In this document: piece by piece, positions 15,226 through 24,500 of the stretch
How the letters are laid out: each line of letters opens with the position of its first letter
Numbering within the stretch: position 1 is the first letter of the stretch
NCBI GenBank assembly: GCA_934446095.1
Contig: CAKSDR010000014.1
Location: forward strand, 1 to 32,719
From: an uncultured Eubacteriales bacterium
Lineage (GTDB): Bacteria; Bacillota; Clostridia; Oscillospirales; CAG-382
Direction: 5' to 3'
DNA length: 32,719 nucleotides
Notes under the pieces: model-generated
What the model saw: the letters and a program-made list of their open reading frames with translations, nothing else
Told to the model about the DNA's origin: nothing
Database searches by the model: none
Translations under genes and position numbers: made by a program

Positions 15226-17595
15226 TCAGTATACATTTTCATCGGAATCGATAAGAACGTCTGATTTTACAAGGGTATAATGTCCGCTTGCAAGAGGAAT
15301 ACATGAGTAATCATTGTCAAATTTGTATTTTCTGGGCGCAATAATTTTTCCGTACGCTTTTTCCGGCGCAGATACTGAAAGATTAATTTTTTCGCCGTTT
15401 CTTTCCCACTTTACGCTGATTTTTCCGCAAACCGAATCGTAGTGACCCTGCGCGAAGTTCAGTGAAGTTATAAAGTTTGGTTTTATATATACTTCATTTG
15501 CGTCTTCAAAAAACGGATTTATCCGTATACCGAGAATTGCTTTTATAAACCATCCTGAAATATCGCCGAGAAAGTGATGGTTAAACGAACCGCAGCTGAT
15601 GTTTTTGTTGTGGAAAGATTCGTATAAAGTTGTAAGATCCCCTCTTTCAACCCATTCGCCGTAAGACGGAAAATCTTTTCTTGTTATCATCTTATATGCA
15701 AGATCTGCTTCTCCGAAATCGGAAAGCACGTGAAAAATGCAGCGCAGCCCTGCAAAACCGCAGTCGAAGTGGTCGTCTTTGTCTTTAATAAGGTCAAGAA
15801 GCCTTGAAAAGGCTGCAGGTTTTTCGGATTCGTCAAAAAGTCCGAAATGAAGGGCAAGTGCCTGACAGGTCTGGGTGGAACCGAGGACTGTCATATCGGA
15901 ATAATCTATAAGATATTTTCTGAAGGACTCTCGCAGTTCGTTTCCGAGTTTTTCTGCAAAAGCGGCATTTGACGAAAGTCCTGCGGCCGAAAACATAATA
16001 TACGCTTTCCGGCATATATTGTATGAAGCGGCGGTTTGAGTTACTTCGATCGGGGAAGGAATGTCATCGCATCTTCTTCCTGTCGGAACCCAGTCGCCGA
16101 GGCCGAAGTCAACAAGACCTCTTTTCGTGCGTTTTCCGGAGAGATATTTCAAATACAAGAGCATGGCGTAGGCATTTTCCGAAATTGTTTCAATATCGCC
16201 TCTGTAAACGTAGTTAACAAAAGGCAAGGTAAACAAAACGCCGTCGTAAAACGGACCGTTGCCCCAGGCAAACCCCCATCCTGTTGTGGGGACAATGCCG
16301 GGAAGAGAACCGTCTTTTTTCTGTGAGGCGCGTATGGAAACGAGCCATTCCCTGTAACTTTTTTCCACCGAAAGGTTAAGGGTCATATGTTCGGCAGATG
16401 CGTTTGCATCGCCTGTCCATCCGTTTTTCTCACGCTGCGGACAATCGGTCGGGAAATAATAGAAATTAGAAAGGTCGCTTGCGCGTGCGCAGTTTTGCAG
16501 GGTGTTTGCAACACTGTCGGAACAAACAAAAGAACCTCTTTCGGAAAGATCGGAATTTGCGTGAAGGTATGTTAAGAGGTCATCTGTCGCCTGAGAATCC
16601 GAAACGCCGAGAATTTCGCAGTAGCGGTAACCGTGGTATGTAAATCTCGGAATATATACTTCTTCCGGCGCGCCTTTGCATATATAAATATCTCTTTGAG
16701 CAAAACCCGCGGGATAAAACTGCGTATTTGAGTAGTCGGCATGGCCGTCTTTCAGTTTTTCGCAAAATTGCAGAATGATTCTCTGCCCGGGCAGCGTATT
16801 TTTAATTTTAAGTCTTATAAGACCGGCGCCGTTTGCGCCGAAATCATACAGATATCCGCCGAGTTTATTGTCCTCTTCCGGGTTGTAAAAGCAGTTTGTT
16901 TGCACAGGCTGGTCGTTGTTTTTAAATTTATAAACGCATGTGTCGAAAGTTTTTTCAAAACTTTTCGGAGAAGTTTCCTTTGTAATTACAACAGGTTCTG
17001 CGCCGCACAAAACTTTTTTACCCGCAGGACTTTTGCACGGCAAAGCATTTTTCCAGGAAGAGTCGTCAAATCCGCACTCGTTCCAGCCGGGTATTTCAAG
17101 GCGCGCGTCATAATGCTCTCCGCAGCGCAAATCGTCAAAAACAATAGGCGACGGCGCAGTTTTTACATTTTCATCGGCTTCGAATATAATATTTCTTCCG
17201 GTTTTTGTTTTCGCTTCGAGCGCAAAAGCAAGTTTTGGAGAACTTCGAAATGATGCCAAATCAAAGTTCCATACATAGCCTCCGACAGAATTCTGAAAGC
17301 CGTTTCCGAGAACAAAAGCGATAACGTTTTTGCCGGGTTTTATATATTGGATAAGGTTGTAATTATCATAGTATATAACGTCGTTTGTATTTGATATATA
17401 AGGAGCAAGAATACCTTTTGTAATATTTTGCCCGTTAATATAAATTTCGTAAAAACCGGCTGCCGAAACCGTGATTTCCGCATCGGACAACGGGTCGCCG
17501 TTTTCGAATGAAAATCTGAAATAAGGTGCTGCAACGGATTTTTCTATTGTGGAGTACTCTGTTGTTGAACATATAAATTTATCTGAGAATTTCAT
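15226..17595 (-). CDS. Glycoside hydrolase family 78 alpha-L-rhamnosidase (probable)
   Basis: This 789-residue protein has GH78 layout: an N-terminal beta-sandwich region with 'EIYINGQNIT' and 'GFQNSVGGYVWNFD', a second sandwich, an (alpha/alpha)6 catalytic barrel and a C-terminal beta domain. The catalytic-region signature 'DCPQREKNGWTGDA' (residues 384-397) matches the GH78 'DCPQR.E..GWTGD' pattern with its acidic residues. 'YHGYRYCEILG' before it and 'TLYESF...GSFNHHFLGDISGWF' near 670-695, which should carry the second catalytic Glu, also fit. Such enzymes release terminal L-rhamnose from pectin-derived oligosaccharides or glycosides. No signal peptide is present, so it should act in the cytoplasm on imported substrate. 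It sits between polA (37 nt) and dnaX (31 nt), an unrelated context without visible sugar transporter or regulator. Substrate is inferred. Confidence 0.9.
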   Translation of the reverse strand: MKFSDKFICSTTEYSTIEKSVAAPYFRFSFENGDPLSDAEITVSAAGFYEIYINGQNITKGILAPYISNTNDVIYYDNYNLIQYIKPGKNVIAFVLGNGFQNSVGGYVWNFDLASFRSSPKLAFALEAKTKTGRNIIFEADENVKTAPSPIVFDDLRCGEHYDARLEIPGWNECGFDDSSWKNALPCKSPAGKKVLCGAEPVVITKETSPKSFEKTFDTCVYKFKNNDQPVQTNCFYNPEEDNKLGGYLYDFGANGAGLIRLKIKNTLPGQRIILQFCEKLKDGHADYSNTQFYPAGFAQRDIYICKGAPEEVYIPRFTYHGYRYCEILGVSDSQATDDLLTYLHANSDLSERGSFVCSDSVANTLQNCARASDLSNFYYFPTDCPQREKNGWTGDANASAEHMTLNLSVEKSYREWLVSIRASQKKDGSLPGIVPTTGWGFAWGNGPFYDGVLFTLPFVNYVYRGDIETISENAYAMLLYLKYLSGKRTKRGLVDFGLGDWVPTGRRCDDIPSPIEVTQTAASYNICRKAYIMFSAAGLSSNAAFAEKLGNELRESFRKYLIDYSDMTVLGSTQTCQALALHFGLFDESEKPAAFSRLLDLIKDKDDHFDCGFAGLRCIFHVLSDFGEADLAYKMITRKDFPSYGEWVERGDLTTLYESFHNKNISCGSFNHHFLGDISGWFIKAILGIRINPFFEDANEVYIKPNFITSLNFAQGHYDSVCGKISVKWERNGEKINLSVSAPEKAYGKIIAPRKYKFDNDYSCIPLASGHYTLVKSDVLIDSDENVY

Positions 17596-17632
17596 ATTGC
17601 TGTCCTTTCGTTCAAAAAATTGAAATCAATAA

Positions 17633-20218
17633 TTACAGGTGAGCGTCATACCATGATTTTCCGTAGGAGAGGGAGACGCTGAGCGGAATTGAAAAATTAA
17701 CAGCTGTTTCCATTTCATGTTTCAGCATTTCACAAACTTTTTCGGCTTCGTCCGCCGGAGATTCTACAATAAGTTCGTCATGCACCTGTAAAATAAGTTT
17801 TGACCGAAGATTTTCACGCGCAAGCGCGCGGCTTATATTCACCATTGCAAGTTTAATAATGTCGGCGCTTGTACCCTGTATGGGGGAGTTCATTGCAATA
17901 CGCCTTCCGAATGCCTGCATGTTTTTATTTTTTGCGGTAAGTTCGGGAATATATCTTCGTCTGCCGAAATATGTCGAGCAGTATCCGTTTTTTGTCGCAA
18001 GAAAAATTTGCTCATCAAGAAAAGACTTGATTTTCGGATATTTTTCAAAATATTTTTGTATATATTCGGCGGCCTGTTTTTTTGTTGTGCCTATATCTCC
18101 CGCAAGCGAGAAGTCTGAAATACCGTAGACTATTCCGAAATTTACGGCTTTCGCATTTTTTCTCATCAAAGGAGAAACCTTGTCAAGCGGCACTGCAAAC
18201 ACTTGCGAAGCGGTCACGGCGTGAATATCAACCCCGTGCCTGAAAGCATCGCACATGCTTTCGTCCCCGGATAAAGCGGCAAGCACGCGCAGTTCAATCT
18301 GAGAATAGTCGGCATCAATCAGCACGCAGTCTTTTTTTGCAATAAAAAACTTTCTGAGTTCCCTGCCCTCGTCCTGCTTTATCGGAATGTTCTGGAGATT
18401 GGGTTCTGCCGAGGAAAGCCTGCCGGTTTGCGTGAACGCCTGCTTAAAGGTCGTGTGAACACGGCACGTGTTTTTGTCACACACTTTCAAAAGGCCTTCG
18501 ACATATGTCGATTTCAGTTTTGTAACTGTCCTGAAATCCAATATTTCATTGATTATCGGATGAAACGGCCTGAGTTTTTCAAGCGTTTCCGCGTCGGTTG
18601 AATATCCGCTTTTGGTTTTTTTAAAGCCCGGAAGCGATAAATCCGAAAAAAGAACTTCGGATAATTGTTTCGGAGAGTTTATATTAAAGGTTTTTCCGGC
18701 GAGTAAATATATATTCTGCTGCCGTTCGGCAATTCTTTTGTCGAGTTTTAATCCGTACTCCGAAAGACCTTTTGCGTCAAGCAGAAAACCTTCATGCTCC
18801 ATTTCGGCAAGGGTTTTTGCAAGAGGAAGTTCTATATTGTAGTAAAGATTTTCAACGCCGTAATTTTTGATTTTTTCGGAAAGTTCTTCTTTTGCTTTTT
18901 TCAAAAGTTTCGTGCAGCACAGATATTTTTGAACTTCGTCGGAAAGATTAAATCCCGAATAATCTCTTCCTGAAAGAATGTCGGTAATATTGTTTTTTCC
19001 GGACGGAGATATCACATATTCTGCAAGCATTACGTCGAAACATACCGGCAAAAAAGGCATGTTTTCGTCAAGAAAATATCGGTATATTTCCTTTGAGTCA
19101 AAAACCACGGTTTTTAAATCGGGGTTATTGAAAATGCTTGTTAAACTTTCATTTGTCAAAGGAACAACATATAACTTTTCCCCGTCAATATAAATTTTTT
19201 TGCTTTCAAAGTCGGGATAGACACCTGTTTCGCCGCAAAGGACGGGAAGAGTATCCGTATTTATAAAATCTGTAAATTCACACGCTTCAGGTTCTGTGTC
19301 GAATAAACTTATGCCGTGATCTGACGAACCGGTAAGCGAAAGCCTTGAAATAAAAGTTTTAAGTTCGAGATCGGAAAAAAGCGAGTACAAATTTTCTTTG
19401 TCAAGTCCGCGGTAAGAAAGATCGGAAAACGAAACGGGAAGAGGCACCTGCGTGCAGATTTCGGCAAGAAATTTGCTTGCATATGCAAGTTCGCGGCCGT
19501 TTTCAAGTTTTTGCTTTATTCCTGCCGACAATGAAGAGGCGGAATAATTTTCATAAAGGTTATCGAGAGAACCGAATTCGGTCATGAGTTTCAGCGCGGT
19601 TTTTTCGCCTATACCCGGCACTCCGGGGATATTGTCGGAACTGTCGCCCATAAGAGCCTTAAGATCGATGAGATCTTTCGGGCAAAGACCGCCGTAGGTT
19701 TCTTTTATTTTTTCTTCGTCGTAAAAGACAGTGCTTGTATTTGTGCATAAAAGAACGAAGGATTTTTTATCTATAAGCTGAAAAGAGTCGCGGTCGCCGG
19801 TAAGAATATAGCAGTCATAATCGCAGCCGCGGTCGCAATTTGCATTTTTTGCGCATGTGCCGAGAATATCATCGGCTTCAAACCCGGAAATTGAAAGAAC
19901 GTTGAACCCCAAATATTCCGCGGCTTTTTTGGCATAATCAACCTGGCATGCAAGTTCATCAGGCATGCCGTGACGGTTTGCTTTATAAAAGTCGTATTTT
20001 TTGTGCCTGAAAGTCGGTTCGCGAAGGTCAAAGGCTATTGCGGCAGATTCGGGAGAAAGTTCTTCCAATTGCTTTAAAATGATATTTACAAAGCCGAAAA
20101 CGGCGTTTGTAGGTCTGCCGTCGCTTGTTGTAAGCGGTTTGACTCCGTAAAAAGCACGGTTCAAAATACTGTTTCCGTCAATTACAAGAAGTTTTTTTCG
20201 ATTCATGCCGCCGCTCAT
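17633..20218 (-). CDS. polA: DNA polymerase I
   Basis: This 861-residue polymerase handles Okazaki-fragment processing and repair. The N-terminal 5' nuclease domain (about 1-290) has 'LLVIDGNSILNRAFYG', 'GFEADDILGT', 'TGDRDSFQLI' and 'GDSSDNIPGVPGIGEKTA'. The middle domain (about 300-480) is the proofreading fold but lacks the 'DTET' type metal-binding residues ('LPVLCGETGVYPDFES' stands there), as in many Firmicutes PolA. The polymerase domain has motif A 'DADYSQIELRVLAAL', motif B 'RKNAKAVNFGIVYGIS' and motif C 'QVHDEL'. AAAGGA about 7 nt before the ATG at 20218 supports this start over the second Met four residues later. It follows aspS by 30 nt. Confidence 0.98.
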   Translation of the reverse strand: MSGGMNRKKLLVIDGNSILNRAFYGVKPLTTSDGRPTNAVFGFVNIILKQLEELSPESAAIAFDLREPTFRHKKYDFYKANRHGMPDELACQVDYAKKAAEYLGFNVLSISGFEADDILGTCAKNANCDRGCDYDCYILTGDRDSFQLIDKKSFVLLCTNTSTVFYDEEKIKETYGGLCPKDLIDLKALMGDSSDNIPGVPGIGEKTALKLMTEFGSLDNLYENYSASSLSAGIKQKLENGRELAYASKFLAEICTQVPLPVSFSDLSYRGLDKENLYSLFSDLELKTFISRLSLTGSSDHGISLFDTEPEACEFTDFINTDTLPVLCGETGVYPDFESKKIYIDGEKLYVVPLTNESLTSIFNNPDLKTVVFDSKEIYRYFLDENMPFLPVCFDVMLAEYVISPSGKNNITDILSGRDYSGFNLSDEVQKYLCCTKLLKKAKEELSEKIKNYGVENLYYNIELPLAKTLAEMEHEGFLLDAKGLSEYGLKLDKRIAERQQNIYLLAGKTFNINSPKQLSEVLFSDLSLPGFKKTKSGYSTDAETLEKLRPFHPIINEILDFRTVTKLKSTYVEGLLKVCDKNTCRVHTTFKQAFTQTGRLSSAEPNLQNIPIKQDEGRELRKFFIAKKDCVLIDADYSQIELRVLAALSGDESMCDAFRHGVDIHAVTASQVFAVPLDKVSPLMRKNAKAVNFGIVYGISDFSLAGDIGTTKKQAAEYIQKYFEKYPKIKSFLDEQIFLATKNGYCSTYFGRRRYIPELTAKNKNMQAFGRRIAMNSPIQGTSADIIKLAMVNISRALARENLRSKLILQVHDELIVESPADEAEKVCEMLKHEMETAVNFSIPLSVSLSYGKSWYDAHL

Positions 20219-20248
20219 AATAAAATCCTTTCAAAACAATTCAAAAAA

Positions 20249-22021
20249 TTATTTAAGTTTTATGCCGAGAACATCTAAAGACGCGTCATCAACGGGCGCA
20301 GGACACATTGTCATAAGTTCGCAGGCATTCTGAACCTTCGGAAATGCAATAACGTCGCGCAGACTGTCGCATTTAAACAACTGCATGCACAGTCTGTCAA
20401 GACCGAGGCCGAATCCGCCGTGCGGAGGGGCGCCGTATTTGAAAGCATCGGTAAGGAAGCCGAATTTTGTATAGGCTTGTTCGTCGGTGAATCCCAAAAG
20501 ATTGAAAATTCTCTTCTGAAGGTCGGGATTCGTAATGCGTATGGAGCCGCTGCAAAGTTCAATTCCGTCAAGTACAAGGTCGTATGCTTTTGCGCGGACT
20601 TTTGCCTTGTCTGTTTCAAGATATTCAAGACATTCGTCAAGAGGCGCCGTGAACGGATGGTGCATTGCTTCGTATTCGCCGGTTTCTTCATTAAACTCAA
20701 AGAAAGGAAATTCGGTTATCCACAAAAGACCGATTCCTTTTTTCTCAACTCCGAGTTTGTTTGCAAGTTCGATTCTCAAAGCACCAAGCGATGAAAGCAC
20801 GTGCCCTGTGTTTGAATCGGCAACGATGAAAATAACGTCACCCTGCGCAGCGCCGGCTTTTTCAATAATTTTATTTATTGTGTCTTCCGATACGAATTTT
20901 GAAAACGACGATACAATTCCGTCGGGAGTAAGTTTGATATAAGCAAGACCTTTTGCGCCGATTCCTTTTACATAGTCGGTAAGACGGTCGATTTCTTTTC
21001 TTGTTATAAGGTTTGTATTGCAGTCGGCTTTTATGCATCTTACGCTTCCGCCCGCTTTTACTGCCGATGAAAATACCGAGAAACCGCAATCTTCGACGAT
21101 TTCGGACAAATCGGTAATTGTCATTGCAAATCTTACGTCGGGCTTGTCCGAGCCGTATAATTCCATAGCATCGCGGTATTTAAGCCTTGGCAGGGGAAGA
21201 GAGATTTCAGTATTCAAAATTTCCTTGAAGATTCTTTTCATAAAACCTTCGCCGACAGAAAGAACATCTTCCATGTCGACAAACGACATTTCCACATCTA
21301 TCTGGGTAAATTCGGGCTGCCTGTCGGCGCGGAGATCTTCATCGCGGAAACACCTTGCAATCTGCATATATCTGTCAAATCCGGCAACCATCGAAAGCTG
21401 TTTGTAAAGCTGAGGCGACTGCGGCAGGGCATAAAAAGAGCCTTTGTGTACGCGGCTCGGCACGAGATAATCGCGTGCACCTTCCGGAGTTGACTTTATA
21501 AGCATCGGGGTTTCTATTTCTATAAATCCGTTTTCGTCAAAATAATCCCTTGCAACTTTTGTAACCTTATGACGGAGCATAATATTTTTTGCAAGGTCCG
21601 GACGGCGAAGGTCCAGGTATCTGTATTTGAGGCGCAGTTCTTCGTTTGTGTTGCTGTTTTCCGCAATATCAAACGGAGGGGTCTGCGATTCGCCCAAAAT
21701 TTTAAGTTCGGTTACGAAGATTTCAATATTTCCGGTAGGAATAGACGGATTTTTGCTTGAGCGTTCACGCACTTTTCCGACAGCGCCGAGGACAAATTCG
21801 CTTCTTGCCGAAAAGGCCTTTTCATGAATTTTTCTGTCGGATGTATCGTCAAAAGCGAGTTGGACGATTCCCGTTCTGTCGCGCAGATCGATAAAAATAA
21901 GACTGCCGAGGTCGCGCTGTCTTTGTACCCAGCCCATAACGCAAACGGTCCTTCCGATATCCTTTTCGGAAAGCGTGCCGCAATAGTCGGTTCGTTTCAT
22001 ATTTCCCAAGAATTCTGCCAT
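20249..22021 (-). CDS. aspS: Aspartyl-tRNA synthetase
   Basis: This 590-residue bacterial-type AspRS has an N-terminal OB-fold anticodon-binding domain ('VCVMGWVQRQRDLGSLIFIDLRDR'). The class II core includes 'RYLDLRRPDLAKNI', 'FIEIETPMLIKSTPEGARDYLVP' and motif 2 'IARCFRDEDLRADRQPEFTQID'. The GAD insertion domain of bacterial AspRS (about 280-420) and motif 3 'GGFGLGLDRLCM' near the end follow. It charges tRNA-Asp. I start it at the ATG at 22021, giving 'MAEFLGNMKRTDYCG', rather than ten codons upstream, because AAAGGA lies 11 nt before that ATG and the protein begins at the normal N-terminus. It is the second gene of the hisS operon, the usual hisS-aspS order. Confidence 0.97.
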   Translation of the reverse strand: MAEFLGNMKRTDYCGTLSEKDIGRTVCVMGWVQRQRDLGSLIFIDLRDRTGIVQLAFDDTSDRKIHEKAFSARSEFVLGAVGKVRERSSKNPSIPTGNIEIFVTELKILGESQTPPFDIAENSNTNEELRLKYRYLDLRRPDLAKNIMLRHKVTKVARDYFDENGFIEIETPMLIKSTPEGARDYLVPSRVHKGSFYALPQSPQLYKQLSMVAGFDRYMQIARCFRDEDLRADRQPEFTQIDVEMSFVDMEDVLSVGEGFMKRIFKEILNTEISLPLPRLKYRDAMELYGSDKPDVRFAMTITDLSEIVEDCGFSVFSSAVKAGGSVRCIKADCNTNLITRKEIDRLTDYVKGIGAKGLAYIKLTPDGIVSSFSKFVSEDTINKIIEKAGAAQGDVIFIVADSNTGHVLSSLGALRIELANKLGVEKKGIGLLWITEFPFFEFNEETGEYEAMHHPFTAPLDECLEYLETDKAKVRAKAYDLVLDGIELCSGSIRITNPDLQKRIFNLLGFTDEQAYTKFGFLTDAFKYGAPPHGGFGLGLDRLCMQLFKCDSLRDVIAFPKVQNACELMTMCPAPVDDASLDVLGIKLK

Positions 22022-22094
22022 GTAAAAACCAATCCTTTCATATAAAAGCACATCTTCGGTGCAGATAATTATTTTAAAATTTTTTTAAACAAAA

Positions 22095-23375
22095 TCAAAG
22101 TTTGCTTTCAGAGATTACAGCATAAATGTCATCGGAAGCAAAACTGAGGTTTATGGGATATTTCTCTCCGGTACGAAGATTTTTAAGTTCCGCAACCTTT
22201 TCCGAAAGTTCATTTTCGCCGAGGACAAGAACAAATTCAGCCCCGAGTTTGTCGGCGTATTTCATCTGGGATTTTAAACTTCTGCCCATAACGTCAAATT
22301 CAGCGGAAACGCCGCGGCTTCTCAGATCATATGCAAGTTTCGAAGAGAAAAAGCCGGCAGATTCGCCCATGGGAGCGATATAAATTTTCGGGGAGGCTTT
22401 TTTCGGAAGCGGACATTCTTCAAGTTCAGCGGCTTTTTTCATTGCCAGAATAAGACGCGTAATGCCCATGCCAAATCCTATTCCGCAAAGGGAAGGCCCG
22501 CCGAGCTGCTCTATAAGTCCGTCATAACGGCCGCCGCCGCATATAGTGCCTTGCGCGCCGATATCGCGGGATATAAATTCGAACACGGTTTTGGTATAAT
22601 AGTCAAGTCCCCGCACAAGTCCGGGATTTATTTCAAAACTGATGCCGAGATTTGTGAGCGTTTCTTTGAGGATTGAAAAATGATTTTTGCAGTCGTCGCA
22701 TAAGTAGTCTATTGTTTTCGGAGCGCCGAGAGCAATTTTCTGGCATTCCGGATTTTTGCAGTCAAGAATACGCAAAGGATTTAATTTAAGCCGTTCGCGG
22801 CATGTGCCGCACAGAGAATCGGCGTTTTCTTCAAGGTAATTTACGAGAATTTTGTGGTAGTTGGGACGGCAGTTTTTGCAGCCGATGGAATTTATGAAGA
22901 GATCAGCCCTGACTCCGGTTTTTTTAATGACCGAATCGGCAAGGGAGATTACGGAAGCGTCGGCGCTCGGAAGAGAAGAACCGAACATTTCAACGCCGAA
23001 CTGATAAAATTCACGGCTTCTGCCTGCCTGAGGCTTTTCATATCTGAAGAAGTTTGAAATATAATATAATTTCAAAGGCATGGGTTCGTTGAAAAGACCA
23101 TTTTCGATAACGCTTCTTGCGATGCAGGCCGTCCCCTCTGGTCTTAGACACAACTCATTTCCGTCGCGGTCGGAAAGCGTAAACATTTCTTTTTGAACAA
23201 TGTCGGACGAATCTCCGACGCCTCTTTTAAAAAGGGCCGATTGTTCAAATGTCGGGAAGCGGATTTCGCCGAACCCGTATTTTTCGGACGTATCCCTCGC
23301 AGTATTTTCAATCACATGCCACAGAGCCATTTCATCCGGAAGAATATCAAGAGTTCCTTTTACTTTTTTTATCAT
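22095..23375 (-). CDS. hisS: Histidyl-tRNA synthetase
   Basis: This 426-residue class II HisRS shows the start 'KVKGTLDILPDEMALW', motif 2 'LYYISNFFRYEKPQAGRSREFYQ', the histidine-specific 'LVRGLDYYTKTVFEF' and motif 3-like 'CGIGFGMGITRLI'. The C-terminal anticodon-binding domain has 'YIAPMGESAGFFSSKLAYDLR'. Between motif 2 and the His motif is a Cys-rich insert (CKNC, CGTC, CKNPEC, CDDC), characteristic of many Firmicutes HisRS and able to form zinc-knuckle-like pairs. It heads the hisS-aspS-polA-GH78-dnaX operon. AAAGGTG precedes the ATG, and a consensus promoter lies about 140 nt upstream. Confidence 0.97.
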   Translation of the reverse strand: MIKKVKGTLDILPDEMALWHVIENTARDTSEKYGFGEIRFPTFEQSALFKRGVGDSSDIVQKEMFTLSDRDGNELCLRPEGTACIARSVIENGLFNEPMPLKLYYISNFFRYEKPQAGRSREFYQFGVEMFGSSLPSADASVISLADSVIKKTGVRADLFINSIGCKNCRPNYHKILVNYLEENADSLCGTCRERLKLNPLRILDCKNPECQKIALGAPKTIDYLCDDCKNHFSILKETLTNLGISFEINPGLVRGLDYYTKTVFEFISRDIGAQGTICGGGRYDGLIEQLGGPSLCGIGFGMGITRLILAMKKAAELEECPLPKKASPKIYIAPMGESAGFFSSKLAYDLRSRGVSAEFDVMGRSLKSQMKYADKLGAEFVLVLGENELSEKVAELKNLRTGEKYPINLSFASDDIYAVISESKL

Positions 23376-23706
23376 AAGAAATCACCTTTCAAAAATAAAG
23401 AAGCATAAGCGAAAAGTATCGCCCTGCAAGACGGCAAAATGCGGAAACACTCGGATTTTGCGGCCCGTGCGTTAAAACAAAAATTACAATAAAACCGTAT
23501 TTTAACATCATAATATTATATCATGGGCAAAAAAGTTTGTCAATGAAAGGGCATAAAAACGAGGATAATTTTAACAAAAATCATTTATTTTAAAAATAAG
23601 ATAAAATCCGCTGTATTTAAATTTTGCAACGAATAAGCACGATGCTTTTTGCCGCAAACAAATTTTAAAGGGGCTGCATTTTCATAAGTTTTCCTGTCAA
23701 GCAAAA
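23376..23706 (-). promoter_or_regulatory. hisS operon promoter region and leader
   Basis: On the minus strand, TTGACA (23543-23538), 17 bp and TATAAT (23520-23515) form a perfect consensus promoter. The start should be near 23508, leaving a leader of about 130 nt. I find no T-box signature (no GGGUGGNACCGCG-like sequence, no specifier hairpin) although this is an aminoacyl-tRNA synthetase operon. The leader holds a weak inverted repeat GTTAAAA/TTTTAAC and a start-near-+1 open frame of 39 codons (23508-23389) whose stop abuts the hisS Shine-Dalgarno. The stretch from 23544 to 23706 holds nothing else I can name. Confidence 0.75.
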
Positions 23707-23742
23707 AAAGAAACTGTAAAAGTTTATTTTTACAGTTTCTTT
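23707..23742 (-). terminator. Terminator of the rpmH-to-jag operon
   Basis: A 15-bp stem AAAGAAACTGTAAAA / TTTTACAGTTTCTTT lies about 20 nt after the jag stop, with T runs on both flanks. It ends the rpmH-rnpA-yidD-yidC-jag transcript before the hisS promoter. The stem is symmetric enough to act in both directions. Confidence 0.8.
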
Positions 23743-23762
23743 TTGTTTTTTAAAAATTATAC

Positions 23763-24455
23763 TTATTCGTTTTCGTACGTTTCGTTTTCTTCGGGCATTG
23801 TTCCGTAAGCCACAACAACGCGGCGGTCAGAGTCTGCGCCTACAGAGTACGTGTAAACGTTTGCGATATCCTGAATTTCGGAATGAATGATTCTGCGTTC
23901 ATATGCCGACATTGGTTCAAGAGTATAGTTCCGTTTGCTTTCAAGAACTTTTTGTGCAATTCTCTTGGCGAGAGTTTTCAGTGTTTCCTGTCTTTTTGCT
24001 CTGTAATTTTCAACGTCAATAATAACTCTTACGAACTGATGCGAGTCATCTTTAGGCGCCCTTGACGCGACGATATTTGCGAGGTACTGCAGGGAATCGA
24101 GGACTTCTCCGTGGCGGCCGATAATAAGACCGAGCCCTGTTCCGTTAATTTCGATGAAAATGTCTTTTTCCGCGGAAGTTTTTCCTTCGGGAATGCATTC
24201 TTCTACTTTTACTATTTCCGCTTTTGCGTCCATTTCCATGTTTTTAAGAAGAGTGTTGATAAAATCGATGGTAAGGTCTTCTGCGGTGTCGTTGCAGAAA
24301 ACAGTAACTTTCGCATCCTGCGAACCTATGCCGAAAAGGCCTTTTTTTGCGTCTTCGATAACTGTATACTGTACGGCGGAAACATCTCTGCCGAGTTTTT
24401 CCGCACCGAGTTTTACTGCAGCTTCGATTGTTTTAGCAGTAACTGTAATTTCCAT
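23763..24455 (-). CDS. jag: Jag/KhpB family RNA-binding protein
   Basis: This 230-residue protein has the three Jag domains: Jag_N (about 1-52, 'AKTIEAAVKLGAEKLGRD...AKKGLFGIG'), a KH-like domain with 'GLGLIIGRHGEVLDSLQYL' (about 109-127), and a C-terminal R3H domain ('MSAYERRIIHSEIQDIANVYTYSVG...DRRVVVAYG'). Jag/EloR/KhpB binds RNA, and in streptococci it works with KhpA in cell elongation and division. It follows yidC by 45 nt, the conserved rpmH-rnpA-yidC-jag arrangement of Firmicutes. It is last before the terminator at 23707-23742. Confidence 0.96.
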   Translation of the reverse strand: MEITVTAKTIEAAVKLGAEKLGRDVSAVQYTVIEDAKKGLFGIGSQDAKVTVFCNDTAEDLTIDFINTLLKNMEMDAKAEIVKVEECIPEGKTSAEKDIFIEINGTGLGLIIGRHGEVLDSLQYLANIVASRAPKDDSHQFVRVIIDVENYRAKRQETLKTLAKRIAQKVLESKRNYTLEPMSAYERRIIHSEIQDIANVYTYSVGADSDRRVVVAYGTMPEENETYENE

Positions 24456-24500
24456 AATAAATACTCCTTAATTTATAATACCAAAAAGAAAATTGGAAAA

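Noticed and set aside
23376..23514. T-box riboswitch in the hisS leader
   Set aside because: There is no T-box sequence, specifier stem or leader terminator, and the leader is only about 130 nt.
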